A stretch of 25,818 bases of DNA, taken from NCBI GenBank assembly GCA_002083475.1, contig LWDI01000027.1, forward strand, positions 1 through 25,818. The letters run 5' to 3'. Under the pieces are notes generated by a model. That model was not told the origin of the DNA. It searched no databases and saw nothing but the letters and a program-made list of their open reading frames with translations. The DNA comes from Proteobacteria bacterium SG_bin5. GTDB taxonomy: Bacteria; Pseudomonadota; Alphaproteobacteria; Sphingomonadales; Sphingomonadaceae. Shown one piece after another: positions 24,487 to 25,818 of the stretch (the first letter of the stretch is position 1; the number at the start of each line of letters is the position of its first letter). The position numbers and the translations under genes were made by a program.

Positions 24487-25818
24487 ATGGCTTGGTTCCG
24501 GAAGCACGCGCCCATTCGCGTGAAATTCGTTGTTCTGATGCTCGCCCACCTCGCGATCACCGGCGCGGTCGCGGGGATGATTTTCGTCGAGAAGGGCTGG
24601 AGCGCGCCGACGATTACCGCGCTCGTGGGGATGGGGGTGACGCTGGCGCTCGTCTGGAGCGCGCGCGCGATGATCTGCACGCCTTATGTCGACACGGTCG
24701 TGCGGATGGAGGCGCTCGCCGCCGGCGATCTCGACGCACCGATCCACTATACCGATCACCGCGACTGCGTCGGGCGGATGACGAAGGCGATGGAGGTGTT
24801 TCGCAACAACGCGCGCGCGCTGCGCGAGGAAAATGGTAAGGTCGAAACGGTGGTCGGCGCGCTCAGCGAGGGGCTGCGCGCGCTCGCGGCCGGCCGACTC
24901 GATCACCGCGTCGGTGCCTTGCCCCAAGGCTATGAGGCGCTGCGCGACAGCTTCAACGGCACGATGAGCGAACTCGAAGCGCTGATGCACCAAGTGCGCG
25001 AATCGGCCGCCGGGGTGCGCACCGGCGCGGGCGAGATCAACTCGGCCTCGCACGATCTCGCCCAGCGCACCGAGCGCCAGGCGGCATCGCTCGCCGAAAC
25101 CGCCGCTTCGATGACCGAAGTCACCAAGGCGATCGGCGCCGCCGCGCGCGCCGCCGGTTCGGCCGCGAGCGGGGTGGGCGCGGTCAATGCCGAAGCGCTC
25201 GAAGGCGGACGCGTCGTGCAATCCGCGGTCGAGGCGATGGCCGCGATCGAGAAATCCGCGCGCGAGATCGGCCAGATCATCAACGTGATCGAGGGCATCG
25301 CCTTCCAAACCAATCTCCTCGCGCTCAACGCCGGGGTCGAGGCGGCGCGCGCGGGCGACGCCGGGCGCGGTTTCGCGGTGGTGGCGAGCGAAGTCCGCGC
25401 GCTCGCGCAGCGCTGCGCCGATTCGGCCAAGGACATCAAGGGGCTGATCGAGGCCTCCGACGCCCAGGTCGCCGGCGGCGTGAAGCTGGTCGGTGAGACC
25501 GGCGCGATCCTGACGCGCATGGTCGGCAAGATCGGCGACGTGACCGAGCTGGTCGGCTCGATCTCGCGCGCGACCGAGGAGCAAGCGGTGCGGATCGAAC
25601 AGATCAACGGCGCGGTCGGGCAGATGGACGTGATGACGCAGCAGAACGCGGCGATGGTCGAGCAATCGACGGCGGCGGCGCGGAGCCTGGCGAGCGAGGC
25701 CGACGCGCTCTCCGCGCTGATGGCGCGCTTCGACGGCGAAGCCGCGTCGGTGCCCGAGCGGTCGCGGCCGCGCCTAGTCGCCCCGCGCGCCGCGCCGCGC
25801 CGCGCGACCGCCGGCAAC
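24487..25818 (+). CDS. Methyl-accepting chemotaxis protein (partial, runs off right edge)
   Basis: The frame is open for 444 codons from the ATG at 24487 (AAGGA 8 bases upstream) to the window end. Two membrane helices (about 13-34 and 44-64) are joined by a loop of only about ten residues, so there is no periplasmic ligand domain. A HAMP domain follows (about 65-115, with VRMEALAAGDLDAPI) and probably a second HAMP-like unit (about 120-165, LAAGRLDHRV). The long signalling coiled coil has the kinase-control tip GIAFQTNLLALNAGVEAARAG (270-290), then GRGFAVVASEVRALAQRCADS; both are near-canonical. The Ala-to-Gly change in LNAGVEAARAG is common in alphaproteobacteria. It should report to CheA/CheW; the signal is probably cytoplasmic or membrane-related. 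The very end is missing. Confidence 0.93.
   Translation, partial: MAWFRKHAPIRVKFVVLMLAHLAITGAVAGMIFVEKGWSAPTITALVGMGVTLALVWSARAMICTPYVDTVVRMEALAAGDLDAPIHYTDHRDCVGRMTKAMEVFRNNARALREENGKVETVVGALSEGLRALAAGRLDHRVGALPQGYEALRDSFNGTMSELEALMHQVRESAAGVRTGAGEINSASHDLAQRTERQAASLAETAASMTEVTKAIGAAARAAGSAASGVGAVNAEALEGGRVVQSAVEAMAAIEKSAREIGQIINVIEGIAFQTNLLALNAGVEAARAGDAGRGFAVVASEVRALAQRCADSAKDIKGLIEASDAQVAGGVKLVGETGAILTRMVGKIGDVTELVGSISRATEEQAVRIEQINGAVGQMDVMTQQNAAMVEQSTAAARSLASEADALSALMARFDGEAASVPERSRPRLVAPRAAPRRATAGN

Overview
The window looks like chromosomal DNA of a GC-rich alphaproteobacterium, most likely a sphingomonad. The reasons are the very high GC content with strongly GC-biased third codon positions (which also creates long antisense shadow ORFs), the PEP-CTERM/exosortase-associated Prs cluster next to exopolysaccharide genes, REP-like inverted repeats of the 'CCCCGGC...GCCGGGG' kind, and the protein types present. 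This is inferred from composition and gene content; no marker gene such as rRNA is present.

Left part (1-4000): a CrcB fluoride channel is translationally coupled to an RluA-family pseudouridine synthase. A small secreted protein of unknown function follows, divergent from a DUF6311-type membrane protein. A REP-like inverted repeat sits at the convergent 3' junction with the next gene.

Surface polysaccharide/PEP-CTERM block (4004-11995): a mannose-1-phosphate guanylyltransferase gene is divergent from a tightly overlapping four-gene operon: EpsB-like sugar transferase, PrsK histidine kinase, PrsR sigma54-type response regulator, and a PrsT-like TPR protein. GDP-mannose supply, the first sugar-phosphate transfer to the lipid carrier, and the sensory control of the PEP-CTERM/EPS system are thus encoded together. 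A 7-bp dyad lies in the divergent promoter region.

Low-GC island (about 12070-13400): this is the most unusual stretch. A 233-residue protein has a bacteriocin-type double-glycine-like leader, a Gly/Trp-rich linker and a C-terminal JAB/DUF4329-like metallopeptidase-type domain (E...HTHP...SxxD). It is followed within 14 bases by a small ORF with a very strong ribosome binding site and no recognisable family. The arrangement fits a secreted toxin followed by its immunity protein, acquired as a cassette between prsT and a uup-like ABC-F gene. No dedicated transporter is visible nearby.

Right part (13400-25818): a Uup-like ABC-F ATPase; a PepSY-domain periplasmic protein followed by an OmpR-type regulator and a histidine kinase, with an 11-bp tandem repeat in the promoter region; a second REP-like repeat; a periplasmic protein with two retropepsin-like domains; a secreted M20 peptidase; a GT4 glycosyltransferase gene broken by a frameshifting deletion; a three-gene unit (polytopic membrane protein, DUF2141 protein, GT4 glycosyltransferase); and a methyl-accepting chemotaxis protein that runs off the right edge. 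No tRNA, rRNA, IS element, or CRISPR array was seen.
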